Origin: an uncultured Oscillospiraceae bacterium
Lineage (GTDB): Bacteria > Bacillota > Clostridia > Oscillospirales > Oscillospiraceae
Assembly: GCA_934552825.1 (NCBI GenBank)
Contig: CAKTEQ010000001.1
Span: 372,001 to 436,000, forward strand
Direction of reading: 5' to 3'
DNA: 64,000 nt
In this document: positions 42,608 through 51,993 of the stretch, piece by piece
Position numbering within the stretch: position 1 is the first letter of the stretch
Layout of the letters: each line of letters starts with the position of its first letter
Notes under the pieces: model-generated
Seen by the model: the letters and a program-made list of their open reading frames with translations, nothing else
Told to the model about the DNA's origin: nothing
Database searches by the model: none
Made by a program: the position numbers and the translations under genes

Positions 42608-44539
42608 TTATACTCTGCCGAACAGCTTGTCCAGCTTATACTTTGTTATCTCCACGGCGACCGGTCTTCCATGGGGGCAGTACTTGACCTCCCCCGTGAG
42701 CACCTTGCCCACAAGAGCTTCCAGCTCCCTCATGTCGCTCTTCCGCCCGGCCTTTATAGCCGCCTTGCATGCGACCGTCGCGAGGACGTGGTCCCGGGCG
42801 TCCTGATCCGCATTGCCCCGTCCGGCGAGCTCCCCCGCTATCTCTTCCACGGCGGATTGGACCTGGCCGAAATCCATATCCGCCGGACAGGTACGCACGG
42901 CTATGCTCCCGCCGCCGAAGTCCTCCAGCTCAAAGCCGAACCTCTCCAGCAGAGCGCTGTTCTCCATGAGCGCCGCAAATTCCTCTCCGGTGGGCCTCAG
43001 TATCGCGGGCGTCAGCATCGTCTGGCGCATCACGTCCCCCACGCTGGCTTTTGTCTTGTCATAGAGTATCCGCTCATGGCAGGCGTGCTTGTCGATAAGA
43101 AGTATCTTCCCCTCCTGCTCTACCACGATATACGTTGTGAGTATCTCCCCCACCACCCGGAATGGCGGGCACTGGGCGGGCATCTCTTCCTCCAGAGTCA
43201 TCTGCTTCTCTTCCGCGCTTTCGCTCTCCGGTGCGGGGAGCTCCTCCCGGCTCTGCCGCTGGAGCAGCTCGTCTCTCACTTCTGTCTCCGTCATGCGCTC
43301 GTAGGGCGAACGCTCGCTGTTGAAACGTATCTGCGCGCCCATGCGCTGGGTGCCCGGAGTGAGGGGCTGGATCGGCGCCCTCTTCTCCTCCCGGACCGTG
43401 GGCTGGAACCTGACAGTTCCCGGATCATATGTCTGCCGTATCTCCGTCTCCCGTGGCGTCCGGGCGATCTCCTCCCTGAAGCGCTCCGCAGTCATGCTCC
43501 GGAAAAAGTCCTCCCGGGGCTGCGCTTTTTGAGCCGGAGGCGTTATGGTCTGTTCTCCGTCAAGGGCCTCGAATGCCGCGCCGTACACAGCGTCGCAGAC
43601 GCTCTTGCCGTTGAAGAAGCGCACCTCGGTCTTCGCCGGGTGGACGTTCACGTCCACGGCGGAGAGCTTCATCTTTATCATCAGCACGCACACCGGGAAT
43701 TTCCCCACCATGGCGCGGTTCTTGTATGCCGCCTCAAGGCTCGCCGTGAGGGCTGGCGCCTTTATGCACCTGCCGTTTACGAAGAAATACTGCATCGCCC
43801 GGTTGCCCCGGCAGGCGGTGGGTTTACCCACGAAACCCGTCACCTCGATGTCCTCTCCGGACCAGCGCACGCTCTCCATATTGAGCGCAACATCCCTGCC
43901 GAGGACGCTGTAAACGCAGTTTTTCAACACGTTGTCCCCCGCGGTATAGAGCTCTTCTTTGCCGTCTCTTATGTACTTTATGGACACCTCCGGGTGGCTC
44001 AGCGCTTCATTGACGACAGCTATGCGCACGGCTCCGGCTTCCGCGGCATCCCTCTTCATGAATTTCATTCTTGCGGGCGTATTGAAGAACAGGTCCCGCA
44101 CCACCATGGTCGTGCCCGGCGGGCAGGCGGCGTCCTCCTCCTGCAGAACCTCGCCTCCCTCGACAGTGACTGCTGTGCCAAAGGGCGCATCAGGCTCACG
44201 GGTGAGCATTTCCACCCGGCTGACGGCGCTTATGGCGGCGAGAGCTTCCCCCCGGAAGCCCAGAGTGCCTATGTGTTCCAGATCCTCCTGATTTCTTATC
44301 TTGCTCGTGGCGTGGCGGAGAAATGCCGTTCTGGCGTCCTCCCGGCTCATGCCGCAGCCGTTGTCCGCCACGCGGATATATGTCATGCCCCCCTGCTGTA
44401 TCTCTACGGTGCAGGCGGTCGCCCCGGCGTCGATGGCGTTCTCCAGCAGTTCTTTTACCACGCTTGCCGGTCTCTCCACCACCTCGCCCGCGGCGATAAG
44501 GTCCGCCATAAAGGGCGGCAGTACGTTGATTTTGCTCAT
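42608..44539 (-). CDS. mutL: DNA mismatch repair protein MutL
   Basis: 643 aa. GHKL ATPase N-terminus (LPPFMADLIAAGEVVERPAS, ENAIDAGA, DNGCGM, GTLGFRGEALAAI), a low-complexity Q/E/P linker at about 335-455, then the C-terminal endonuclease domain with DKHACHER near residue 482, ACKAAIKAG and CPHGRP. So it is a nicking MutL, as expected where MutH is absent. It follows mutS by 22 bases. Confidence 0.96.
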   Translation of the reverse strand: MSKINVLPPFMADLIAAGEVVERPASVVKELLENAIDAGATACTVEIQQGGMTYIRVADNGCGMSREDARTAFLRHATSKIRNQEDLEHIGTLGFRGEALAAISAVSRVEMLTREPDAPFGTAVTVEGGEVLQEEDAACPPGTTMVVRDLFFNTPARMKFMKRDAAEAGAVRIAVVNEALSHPEVSIKYIRDGKEELYTAGDNVLKNCVYSVLGRDVALNMESVRWSGEDIEVTGFVGKPTACRGNRAMQYFFVNGRCIKAPALTASLEAAYKNRAMVGKFPVCVLMIKMKLSAVDVNVHPAKTEVRFFNGKSVCDAVYGAAFEALDGEQTITPPAQKAQPREDFFRSMTAERFREEIARTPRETEIRQTYDPGTVRFQPTVREEKRAPIQPLTPGTQRMGAQIRFNSERSPYERMTETEVRDELLQRQSREELPAPESESAEEKQMTLEEEMPAQCPPFRVVGEILTTYIVVEQEGKILLIDKHACHERILYDKTKASVGDVMRQTMLTPAILRPTGEEFAALMENSALLERFGFELEDFGGGSIAVRTCPADMDFGQVQSAVEEIAGELAGRGNADQDARDHVLATVACKAAIKAGRKSDMRELEALVGKVLTGEVKYCPHGRPVAVEITKYKLDKLFGRV

Positions 44540-44561
44540 GAGCGAACCTCCCTTGCTGTGC

Positions 44562-47171
44562 TCATTTTATAACGGGTTCGTCACTGGCGAGGGAGTGCAG
44601 CTCATAGAGTGTCTCCATCGCCTGAATGGGCGTCATGAAATTCAGATTCAGCCCCTGTATACGGTAGAATATTTCAGCCGCGCGCTGCTCCTGCTCCGTA
44701 GGCTCATGCTTCCGCTCCCGGGGCACTACTATCTCCATCTGCCCGCACTCGAGCTTTGCGAGGATCTCCTTTGCCCGGGAAATAACGTCGCCGGGAACGC
44801 CCGCGAGCTGCGCGACCTCGATGCCGTAGCTCTCGTCCGCGCCGCCCTGCTCTATCTTCCTGAGGAAGAGTATTTTCTCCCCGCGCTTTATGGCTGAGAT
44901 ATGGTAGTTTTTCACTCCCGACAGCTCCTCCTGGAGCACCGTGAGCTCATGGTAATGGGTGGCGAACAGTGTCCTCGCCCCCAGCTTATCCCGGTCCCAG
45001 CAGCGCTCTACCACGGCGCGGGCAACGCTCATCCCGTCATAGGTGGAGGTGCCCCGCCCTATCTCGTCGAGAAGTATGAGGCTGCGGAAGGTCGCGTTCT
45101 GCAGTATCTCCGCCACCTCGGTCATCTCCACCATGAAGGTGGAGCGTCCGCCCGCCAGATCGTCGGAGGCTCCCACGCGGGTGAACACCCGGTCCACAAT
45201 GCCTATCTCCGCTCCCGAGGCCGGCACGAACGAGCCTATCTGCGCCATTATAACTATCAGCGCCACCTGGCGCATGTAAGTGCTCTTACCCGCCATGTTG
45301 GGTCCCGTAATTATCATCACGCGGTCGTCGCCAGTGTTCATAAATGTGTCGTTCGGCACGAAGCCCTTGTCCGGCAGGTTCATCTCGACCACCGGGTGGC
45401 GTCCTGCCGTTATGTTTAGCTCTGTGCCGCCGCTCATTCTGGGGCGCACGTATCTGTATTTCACGGCGCTGTGGCCAAAGCTGCACAGCATATCCAGCAT
45501 GGCGATGTCCGCCGCCGTCTGCTGCACACGGTCCACCTGACGCGCAACGTCGTCCCTCAGGACGCAGAAGAGCCTGTACTCCGTGTCCTTGATGCGGTCC
45601 TTTGCGCCGAGCATATCACTCTCCAGCTCTTTTAGCTCCTGGGTTATATATCTCTCGCAGTTGGCAAGGGTCTGCTTGCGCACATACCCCTCCGGTACAA
45701 GGTCGAAGTAGCTTTTGCTCACCTCGAGGAAATAGCCGAACACCCGGTTATAGCCCACGCGGAGATTTTTTATCCCGGTCTTTTCACGCTCGCGGGCCTC
45801 CAGCTCCGCTATGCGCTCGGTGCCGTGCTCTATTATATCCCGGAGCCTGTCCACCTCGGCGCTGAACCCGGCAGCTATCATTCCCCCGTCCCGCACGGAC
45901 ACGGGAGGATCCGGCTCGATGGCTGCCGTAATGCTGCTGCCGATGTCTGAAAGCGTGTCGAACCGCCCGCTCATCTCCCGGAGCTGAGAGCTCTCCATTT
46001 CGCCGAGAAATTGAGCCACCTGAGGCAGCTTTTCGCAGGTCTGCGCCAGAGCGATAAGATCCCGGGCGTTGGCATTGCCGTATATCATGCGTCCCATAAG
46101 GCGCTCGATGTCGTACACCGCGCCGAGCGTCTTGCGCAGCTCTTCCCGCTCCACGCTCTTTCCCGCCAGCTCCTCCACCGCCTCATGGCGTGCCGTGATG
46201 GCATCCAGGTCCATAAGGGGTTTTTCCAGCTGACTCCTCAGCATACGGTGGCCCATGGCGGTCTTTGTTCTGTCGATCGTTCCGAGGAGGGTGCCTTTCG
46301 TGTCCCCTGAGCGCATGGAGCGCGTCAGCTCCAGGTTTCGCCGGGCCGTCATGTCGATCTCCATATACACGCCTTTTTTCTTAACGGTGAGGCGGCGTAT
46401 CTGGTTCAGACTGCCCTTCTGCATTTCTCTGAGGTAGCCCAAAAGTCCGCCTGCGGCGGCCTCGGCAAAGGGGCGCTCCCCGGCGCTTAGGTCCTCCAGG
46501 TTTATCTCCCCGAACTGCTCCGCCAGCACCGTCCTCGCTACGCTCTCCGCAAAAAGCGGGGCGTATTTCGTCTCCGCGGGGCAGTCCAGCTTATCTTTGA
46601 GGAATTTTTCGATATCTCCTGTGTCCATCCCCGCGAGGACGCATTCCACGGGGGCAGCGCTGTAAAGCTCGTTCATTGCCTGCTCCCCGGCGTCAAATCC
46701 CGTGAATACGGATACGCGCATCTCCCCCGTCGTTATATCGCAGAAGCAGACTCCGCAGGCGTTCTCCCCCGCGTATACGCCGGCTATGTAGTTATTCCTG
46801 TCGTCGCTGATAAGGTCCTGCTCCATCACAGTTCCCGGCGTCACTATCCGCGTGACGCTGCGCTCCACCAGTCCCTTTGCCAGAGCCGGGTCCTCCGTCT
46901 GCTCGCATATCGCGACCTTGTATCCCTTTGAGATGAGCCGGGCTATATAGCCCTGGCACGCGTGATAGGGCACGCCGCACATGGGCGTCTGCTCTTCGGG
47001 GGGCTTACTCCTGTCCCTCGTGGTGAGGGTCAGGTCCAGCTCCTTGGAGGCTATCTTCGCGTCCTCCCCGAACATCTCATAAAAATCGCCCAGGCGGAAA
47101 AACAGCAGTGTGCCCGGGTTCTCCGCCTTTATCTTTTTATACTGGCGCATCATAGGCGTCGCTTCCGCCAT
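44562..47171 (-). CDS. mutS: DNA mismatch repair protein MutS
   Basis: 869 aa, usual length. N-terminal mismatch-binding motif FFRLGDFYEMFGEDA (Phe-x-Glu), the connector, core and clamp domains, then the ATPase: Walker A TGPNMAGKST near 621, Walker B LILLDEIGRGT, and DE(L)ATHYHE-like LFATHYHEL. GGAGGAG precedes the ATG. It lies 13 bases after miaB and 22 before mutL. Confidence 0.97.
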   Translation of the reverse strand: MAEATPMMRQYKKIKAENPGTLLFFRLGDFYEMFGEDAKIASKELDLTLTTRDRSKPPEEQTPMCGVPYHACQGYIARLISKGYKVAICEQTEDPALAKGLVERSVTRIVTPGTVMEQDLISDDRNNYIAGVYAGENACGVCFCDITTGEMRVSVFTGFDAGEQAMNELYSAAPVECVLAGMDTGDIEKFLKDKLDCPAETKYAPLFAESVARTVLAEQFGEINLEDLSAGERPFAEAAAGGLLGYLREMQKGSLNQIRRLTVKKKGVYMEIDMTARRNLELTRSMRSGDTKGTLLGTIDRTKTAMGHRMLRSQLEKPLMDLDAITARHEAVEELAGKSVEREELRKTLGAVYDIERLMGRMIYGNANARDLIALAQTCEKLPQVAQFLGEMESSQLREMSGRFDTLSDIGSSITAAIEPDPPVSVRDGGMIAAGFSAEVDRLRDIIEHGTERIAELEAREREKTGIKNLRVGYNRVFGYFLEVSKSYFDLVPEGYVRKQTLANCERYITQELKELESDMLGAKDRIKDTEYRLFCVLRDDVARQVDRVQQTAADIAMLDMLCSFGHSAVKYRYVRPRMSGGTELNITAGRHPVVEMNLPDKGFVPNDTFMNTGDDRVMIITGPNMAGKSTYMRQVALIVIMAQIGSFVPASGAEIGIVDRVFTRVGASDDLAGGRSTFMVEMTEVAEILQNATFRSLILLDEIGRGTSTYDGMSVARAVVERCWDRDKLGARTLFATHYHELTVLQEELSGVKNYHISAIKRGEKILFLRKIEQGGADESYGIEVAQLAGVPGDVISRAKEILAKLECGQMEIVVPRERKHEPTEQEQRAAEIFYRIQGLNLNFMTPIQAMETLYELHSLASDEPVIK

Positions 47172-47184
47172 GGTCCTCTCCTCC

Positions 47185-48594
47185 TTAAACCGGCTCTCCC
47201 ACGAGAGCCCACGTGCTGCTGTCCGTTATGCGCACGTCTATAAATTTTCCTATGAGGCTGCTGTCCCCGTCCAGGTGCACAAGGCGGCCGCCCCGGGTCC
47301 GCGCGGCCAGGTCGTGCTTGCCCGTGCCCGCGCCGTCCACCAGGACGCGCAGCGTTCTGCCGACGTAGCTTTTGTGTTTTTCCCGGGAAATGCTGTTCTG
47401 CAGGTCTATGAGCTTATCGAAGCGCACCTGCTTCTGTTCCCGGGTATAGGGGTCCGGCATCTCCGCCGCGGGCGTGCCCGAGCGGGGCGAATATATGAAG
47501 GTGAACAGCGCGTCGAACCGCACCTGCTCTACAAGAGTCAGTGTGTCTTCAAATTCTTCGTCCGTTTCCCCGGGAAAGCCGACTATAACATCGCTTGTCA
47601 GCACAATGTCCGGCATATACTCCCGGGCAATCTCCGTCAGCGCCAGATACTTCGCCCTGTCGTAGCCCCGGTTCATCTTCTTCAGCACCCTGTCATTCCC
47701 CGCCTGGAAGGGCAGGTGGAGCTGAGGGGCGACCTTTTCGCACTGGGCCATTGTCCTGAAGAGCTTTTCAGAGGCATCCTTCGGGTGGCTCGTCATAAAC
47801 CGGATCACAAAATCCCCCGGCACATCGTTTATCCGCCGGAGAAGGTCCGAAAAATCCAGCCGTTCCGGCAGGTCCTTGCCATAGGAATTCACGTTCTGTC
47901 CAAGGAGGGTTATGTCCTTGTAGCCCTGAGCCGCCAGCTCACGGACCTCATTGAGGATTACCTCCGGGTCGCGGCTGCGCTCCCGGCCTCTTACGTAGGG
48001 AACGATGCAGTAGGAGCAGAAATTATTGCAGCCGTACATGATGCTGACCCAAGCCTTTGTTTTACCGTCACGCTGGTTGGGTATTCCCTCGGCGATGGTG
48101 CCGTTCGTGTCCTGAGGGATGAACTGGCGCTTCCCGGAGAGGAGACTCGTCTCCAAAAGCTCGGGAAAACGCCACAGTGCGTCCGGCGGAAACACCAGGT
48201 CCACGTAGGGATAGCTGCTCTTCACCTTATCGAGCACCCGCTTTTCAGCTGCCATGCAGCCGCACAGGCATATTTTCTGATTTGGATTCGCCTTCTTCGT
48301 ATGTGAGAGGGCGCCTATATTGCCGAGCACCCGGTCCTCCGCGTGCTCCCGAACGGCGCAGGAGTTTATGACCACCACGTCCGCCTGCTTCTCGTCCTGG
48401 GTCATGGTGTATCCCATCTCCCGGAGCATACCCCGTATACGTTCGCTGTCCGCCTCGTTCTGCTGACAGCCGTAGGTATCCACCATCGCCATGGGCTTAT
48501 CTTTGCGCGCGAGGATAAAATCCTTCACCCTCCCCATTATTTCACGCTGACGGGCTATCTCGCTGTCAGCAATTATTACCTTTTCCCGCTCCAT
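47185..48594 (-). CDS. miaB: tRNA-2-methylthio-N6-dimethylallyladenosine synthase
   Basis: 469 aa radical-SAM methylthiotransferase. The N-terminal MTTase domain has cluster Cys in DTYGCQQNEAD, NSCAVRE and LCGCMA. The radical SAM motif is CNNFCSYC, followed by YVRGRERSR. A C-terminal TRAM domain carries LRVLVDG. It adds the methylthio group to i6A37 in tRNAs reading U-initial codons. First of the miaB-mutS-mutL-phosphatase run; GGAGGAG precedes the ATG. Confidence 0.96.
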   Translation of the reverse strand: MEREKVIIADSEIARQREIMGRVKDFILARKDKPMAMVDTYGCQQNEADSERIRGMLREMGYTMTQDEKQADVVVINSCAVREHAEDRVLGNIGALSHTKKANPNQKICLCGCMAAEKRVLDKVKSSYPYVDLVFPPDALWRFPELLETSLLSGKRQFIPQDTNGTIAEGIPNQRDGKTKAWVSIMYGCNNFCSYCIVPYVRGRERSRDPEVILNEVRELAAQGYKDITLLGQNVNSYGKDLPERLDFSDLLRRINDVPGDFVIRFMTSHPKDASEKLFRTMAQCEKVAPQLHLPFQAGNDRVLKKMNRGYDRAKYLALTEIAREYMPDIVLTSDVIVGFPGETDEEFEDTLTLVEQVRFDALFTFIYSPRSGTPAAEMPDPYTREQKQVRFDKLIDLQNSISREKHKSYVGRTLRVLVDGAGTGKHDLAARTRGGRLVHLDGDSSLIGKFIDVRITDSSTWALVGEPV

Positions 48595-48684
48595 AAGGTC
48601 TCCTCCACAGGGGTTTAATCAAATCATTTTATTTTATCATATTGTATAGACTGCCCGCAAGGCTTTTTTCTGCACATGTCCGGG

Positions 48685-48722
48685 CAAAAATAATAAGGCA
48701 GCCATCCGAGGATGACTGCCTT
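48685..48722 (-). terminator. Terminator after rpsT
   Basis: A 13-bp stem AAGGCAGTCATCC pairing with GGATGGCTGCCTT on the minus strand, followed by ATTATTTTT. Confidence 0.88.
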
Positions 48723-48740
48723 CAGAGAAGTCCTGTTCAA

Positions 48741-49007
48741 TCAGGCGTTGAGCGCATTGAGCTTCTTCGCGATGTCGCTCTTCTTGTGCGCTGCGTTGTT
48801 CTTATGCAGAACACCGTGCCTTGTCGCCTTGTCAATTGTCTTGACAGCAACTTTGAATGTGCTGTTGGCTGCTTCCAGGTTGCCTTCAGCCACAGCTTCG
48901 TCAAACTTCTTCATGCTGGTCTTCAAATTAGACTTGATAGCCTTGTTAACGGCGTTATTAGCCTTTGCTATCTTTACGCGCTTCTCAGCGGATTTAATGT
49001 TAGGCAA
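48741..49007 (-). CDS. rpsT: 30S ribosomal protein S20
   Basis: 88 aa from TTG at 49005-49007, matching the family start (PNIKSAEKR) with GGAGG 8 bases upstream; a longer frame adds an unlikely MEEVVD. Lys/Ala-rich all-helical rRNA-binding protein (NKAIKSNLKTSMKKF, GVLHKNNAAHKKS). It has its own promoter and terminator and is divergent from gpr. Confidence 0.96.
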   Translation of the reverse strand: MPNIKSAEKRVKIAKANNAVNKAIKSNLKTSMKKFDEAVAEGNLEAANSTFKVAVKTIDKATRHGVLHKNNAAHKKSDIAKKLNALNA

Positions 49008-49058
49008 GTCAACTACCTCCTCCAACAGCAGATTACACCCATTACGGTGCAGAATGGA

Positions 49059-49087
49059 ATTTTAGCATTTATTCCGCAAAATTGCAA
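49059..49087 (-). promoter_or_regulatory. Promoter of rpsT
   Basis: Minus-strand TTGCAA (49082-49087), 17 bases, extended TGC-TAAAAT (TAAAAT at 49059-49064). Confidence 0.65.
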
Positions 49088-49175
49088 CCTTTTTTTGAAA
49101 AAAATTTTTACATTTAATATTTTTCCGCCCGCCGGGAAAAATACCACCATATCTTGTGTTTCAGAGGTGCTGATA

Positions 49176-50057
49176 ATGACTAAAATTCGTACCGATCTCG
49201 CTCTGGAGGCAGGCCGCCTCTCTCCCGACGCTCCAGAAATCCCGGGAGTCGTGTTTAATGAGGAGAAGCTCGAGGGGCTGAACGTGACTGTCGTCCGCAT
49301 CACTACCGCCGGCGCCGCCGAAGCCACGGGAAAGCCCATCGGCTCCTATGCCACCCTGACGCTCCCCGACGAGCTCATTTTATCCGGGGACAGCTTCCGT
49401 GCTGCCGCCGCGGCCGGCGCTGAGCTGCTGCGGCGCTTTCTTCCATGGAACGGTCCTTATCTCGTCGCCGGACTGGGAAACGAAGCCGTTACCCCGGATA
49501 CGATCGGTCCCTCGGCTGTGGAAAAGCTAATCGTCACGCGGCATCTTAAAAACGGCGGGCAGTTCAGCCAATTCGGCTCCGTCGCCGCCATTGCCCCCGG
49601 CGTGTTGGGTGAAACCGGCATCGAGTCGGGGGAAATTATTAACAGCGTATCCGGGTGTATCTCACCAGCCGCCGTAATCGTAGTGGACGCCCTCGCTTCC
49701 CGGAGCATCAGCCGTATATGCCGCACTATTCAGATATCTGACAGTGGTATAATCCCCGGCAGCGGCGTCGGTAATGCCCGCAGAGCCATCGACAAAGGGC
49801 TGCTGGGCGTTCCGGTGATATCCGTTGGTATCCCCACCGTCGTGGATGCCGCCACTATATGTATAGATCTCGCCGCCGAAGCGGGATACGAGGATATATC
49901 TGAGGAGGCTCTGCGGAAATACGGGGGGGATATGATCGTGACGCCCCGGGATATTGACCGGCGTGTCGAGGAGTCGGCGAAGCTTTTGAGCTACTGTCTG
50001 AACCTGGCTCTCCACCCCTCGCTCACCTATGATGACGTCACTGCGTTCTTTGCGTGA
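49176..50057 (+). CDS. gpr: Spore germination protease GPR
   Basis: 293 aa from ATG 49176 (AGAGGTG upstream). The early sequence TDLALEAGRLSPDAPEIPGV contains the region where GPR zymogens self-process. Later motifs VAGLGNEAVTPDTIGP, IAPGVLGETGIESGEII and DALASRSISR are those of the family. It degrades small acid-soluble spore proteins during germination. Its presence indicates an endospore former. I could not find a convincing sigma-G promoter by eye. Confidence 0.95.
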   Translation: MTKIRTDLALEAGRLSPDAPEIPGVVFNEEKLEGLNVTVVRITTAGAAEATGKPIGSYATLTLPDELILSGDSFRAAAAAGAELLRRFLPWNGPYLVAGLGNEAVTPDTIGPSAVEKLIVTRHLKNGGQFSQFGSVAAIAPGVLGETGIESGEIINSVSGCISPAAVIVVDALASRSISRICRTIQISDSGIIPGSGVGNARRAIDKGLLGVPVISVGIPTVVDAATICIDLAAEAGYEDISEEALRKYGGDMIVTPRDIDRRVEESAKLLSYCLNLALHPSLTYDDVTAFFA

Positions 50058-50165
50058 GTTTTCCACAATTCCACTACATTTGCGGTTTTCGTCATTTCCC
50101 GACCCGTATATATTGTATTTTTCCGAAAGTTACACAAATTCTTCGACAGAATCCGACAATTTATT

Positions 50166-50220
50166 CCCGGGGACAGGCTTTATCATAAAAAGCAGAGATA
50201 GAAACGGGGGCTTCCCCGGG
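50166..50220 (+). promoter_or_regulatory. Leader hairpin directly before the noc ribosome site
   Basis: CCCGGGGA (50166-50173) pairs with TCCCCGGG (50213-50220), ending 3 bases before AAGGAG. It could limit translation of the downstream gene. The right arm is also part of a near-palindrome, TTCCCCGGGAA, discussed in the findings. Confidence 0.4.
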
Positions 50221-50238
50221 AAAAAGGAGTTTTCATCC

Positions 50239-51054
50239 GTGGCGCTTGTCAAGAAGAAAGGTTATTTCGAGTCCAGTAAAGTAGTTTACATAAGAACCGA
50301 GGAAATCGTCCCTAATCCTTCCCAGCCCAGAAAGATATTCGATCTCAAGGGTCTTGAGGAACTGGCTGAGAGCATCCGGCGTCACGGCGTCATTCAGCCA
50401 ATAAGCGTTCGGCGCACCGAGAAGGGCTATGAGCTTATCGCCGGCGAGCGGCGCCTGCGGGCTTCAAAGCTTGCGGGACTTAAGGAAGTGCCGGCTATCG
50501 TCCTTGAGATCGATAACGTTCAGTCCGGGCTCCTGGCCCTTGTGGAAAATCTTCAGCGTAAAGATCTGGACTTTTTCGAAGAGGCGGAAGGGCTAGCAAA
50601 GCTTATACGTCTCTCCGGGTATTCTCAGGAGGAAGCGGCAAAACGCATAGGCAAATCCCAGTCCGCTGTCGCAAACAAGCTCCGCCTGCTGCGGCTCTCC
50701 CCGGAGATAATTCAGAAAATGCGGCAATTCGGCCTATCTGAACGCCACGCCCGCGCTCTCTTGCGCCTTGACAACAACGAGGACCGCATGGAGGTGCTGG
50801 ACATTATTATAAAGGGTGAAATGAACGTCGCCCGAACGGAAGCCTATATAGACACCTATATTCAGCGAAAATCCGAACCACAGCCGGAAGAGCACCATCC
50901 CGATCGGAATTTGTACATTATAAAAGATATACGCATCTTTATAAATTCCGTCAATCGCGGCATGGAACTGCTTAAACACTCCGGGATCAACGCGAGCTGC
51001 ACCCGCACTGAAACCAGCGAAAGTATTTCTCTCCTTCTTGTCATCCCCAAGTAA
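50239..51054 (+). CDS. noc: ParB-family nucleoid occlusion protein Noc
   Basis: 271 aa from GTG 50239 (AAGGAG 9 bases upstream); the open frame extends further up without a site. ParB N-terminal CTPase fold: NPSQPRKIFD, ELAESIRRHGVIQPISVRR, GERRLRAS, ENLQRKDLDFFEEA; then a ParB-type HTH (SQEEAAKRIGKSQSAVANKL). Position before parA-parB matches the Bacillus noc-soj-spo0J order, so Noc is favoured over a second ParB; this is inference. It starts 181 bases after gpr. Confidence 0.82.
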   Translation: MALVKKKGYFESSKVVYIRTEEIVPNPSQPRKIFDLKGLEELAESIRRHGVIQPISVRRTEKGYELIAGERRLRASKLAGLKEVPAIVLEIDNVQSGLLALVENLQRKDLDFFEEAEGLAKLIRLSGYSQEEAAKRIGKSQSAVANKLRLLRLSPEIIQKMRQFGLSERHARALLRLDNNEDRMEVLDIIIKGEMNVARTEAYIDTYIQRKSEPQPEEHHPDRNLYIIKDIRIFINSVNRGMELLKHSGINASCTRTETSESISLLLVIPK

Positions 51055-51074
51055 TGTTTCACATGAAACATTAC
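51051..51074. promoter_or_regulatory. parS-like site 1 at the noc stop codon
   Basis: Core TGTTTCACATGAAACA (51055-51070) equals the Firmicutes parS consensus TGTTTCACGTGAAACA except for one central base. It is embedded in 11-bp perfect arms (GTAATGTTTCA / TGAAACATTAC) that include the noc stop codon. Confidence 0.8.
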
Positions 51075-51086
51075 GCTCCACATTCC

Positions 51087-51125
51087 TGTCCGATGTTTCA
51101 CATGAAACATCGGACACTTTTTATT
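51087..51125 (+). terminator. parS-like site 2 forming the noc terminator
   Basis: The same 16-base core (51094-51109) is extended to perfect 14-bp arms (TGTCCGATGTTTCA / TGAAACATCGGACA) followed by CTTTTTATT. It therefore reads both as a ParB-binding site and as an intrinsic terminator. The core starts 39 bases after that of site 1. Confidence 0.8.
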
Positions 51126-51142
51126 ATTTACGCCAATAGGCA

Positions 51143-51171
51143 TTGAAAAGCGCCGCCAAATAAACTATAAT
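51143..51171 (+). promoter_or_regulatory. Promoter of parA-parB
   Basis: TTGAAA (51143-51148), 17 bases, TATAAT (51166-51171). It separates parAB transcription from noc. Confidence 0.75.
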
Positions 51172-51228
51172 GCAAGTTACGGCGAAAAAAGCCGAATTTC
51201 GCAGGCAAAAGCAGAAAGGAGACGCGAA

Positions 51229-51993
51229 TTGGCAAAAGTTATAGCAATAGCCAACCAGAAGGGCGGCGTCGGGAAAACAACGACCTGCGTAAACCTGGCA
51301 TATTCACTTGGTCTGTTTAATACTAAAACACTCCTCGTTGATTTTGATCCCCAGGGAAACGCAACTTCAGGTTACGGCGTTTCAAAAAACGAAGCTACTA
51401 CTATATATGATGTAATAATCGGCGGAGCCGACATCAGGGACGCGATCGTATCAACACCATACGGCGATATAGTTCCATCAAACAAGGCCCTTGCGGGCGC
51501 CGGTGTGGAGATCGTCGACTTGGACAACAGGGAATATCGGCTAAAAGAGGCACTTGATTCCATCAGAGACGACTACGACTGCATAATAATCGACTGTCCC
51601 CCATCATTGGAGCTGCTCACCCTGAATGCGCTGTGCGCAGCCGACAGCATGATCGTCCCAATTCAGTGTGAATACTACGCGCTTGAAGGCTTGAGCGACC
51701 TGCTCAATACTGTCACAATACTGAACGACAGGCTAAACCCCAACCTCAGGATAGAGGGAATGGTCATGACGATGTACGACAGCCGCACTCAGCTTTCCAA
51801 CCAGGTCGTGGAAGAGGTAAAGGCTCATTTTCCGGACCTTGTATACGACGTGAAAATACCACGGAATGTGCGGCTTTCCGAGGCACCGAGTCACGGGATG
51901 CCGGCTCTCGCCCTGGACAAGCACTCCAAAGGCGGGCGGGCGTACAGAAAGCTGGGCAAAAAGCTCTCGAACGCGCTGAAAGGAGTGGATTAA
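51229..51993 (+). CDS. parA: Chromosome-partitioning ATPase ParA (Soj)
   Basis: 254 aa from TTG 51229, with GAAAGGAG 7 bases upstream. Deviant Walker A KGGVGKTT near residue 11, VDFDPQGNAT, Walker B IIDCPPSLELLT, and the C-terminal KIPRNVRLSEAPSHG motif of Soj. A short N-terminus without HTH marks a chromosomal ParA. It is followed by parB with no gap. Confidence 0.96.
   Translation: MAKVIAIANQKGGVGKTTTCVNLAYSLGLFNTKTLLVDFDPQGNATSGYGVSKNEATTIYDVIIGGADIRDAIVSTPYGDIVPSNKALAGAGVEIVDLDNREYRLKEALDSIRDDYDCIIIDCPPSLELLTLNALCAADSMIVPIQCEYYALEGLSDLLNTVTILNDRLNPNLRIEGMVMTMYDSRTQLSNQVVEEVKAHFPDLVYDVKIPRNVRLSEAPSHGMPALALDKHSKGGRAYRKLGKKLSNALKGVD

Noticed and set aside
49090..49175. Sigma-G promoter for gpr
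   Set aside because: CATTTAA near 49110 resembles a sigma-G -10 but no -35 match stands at proper spacing.
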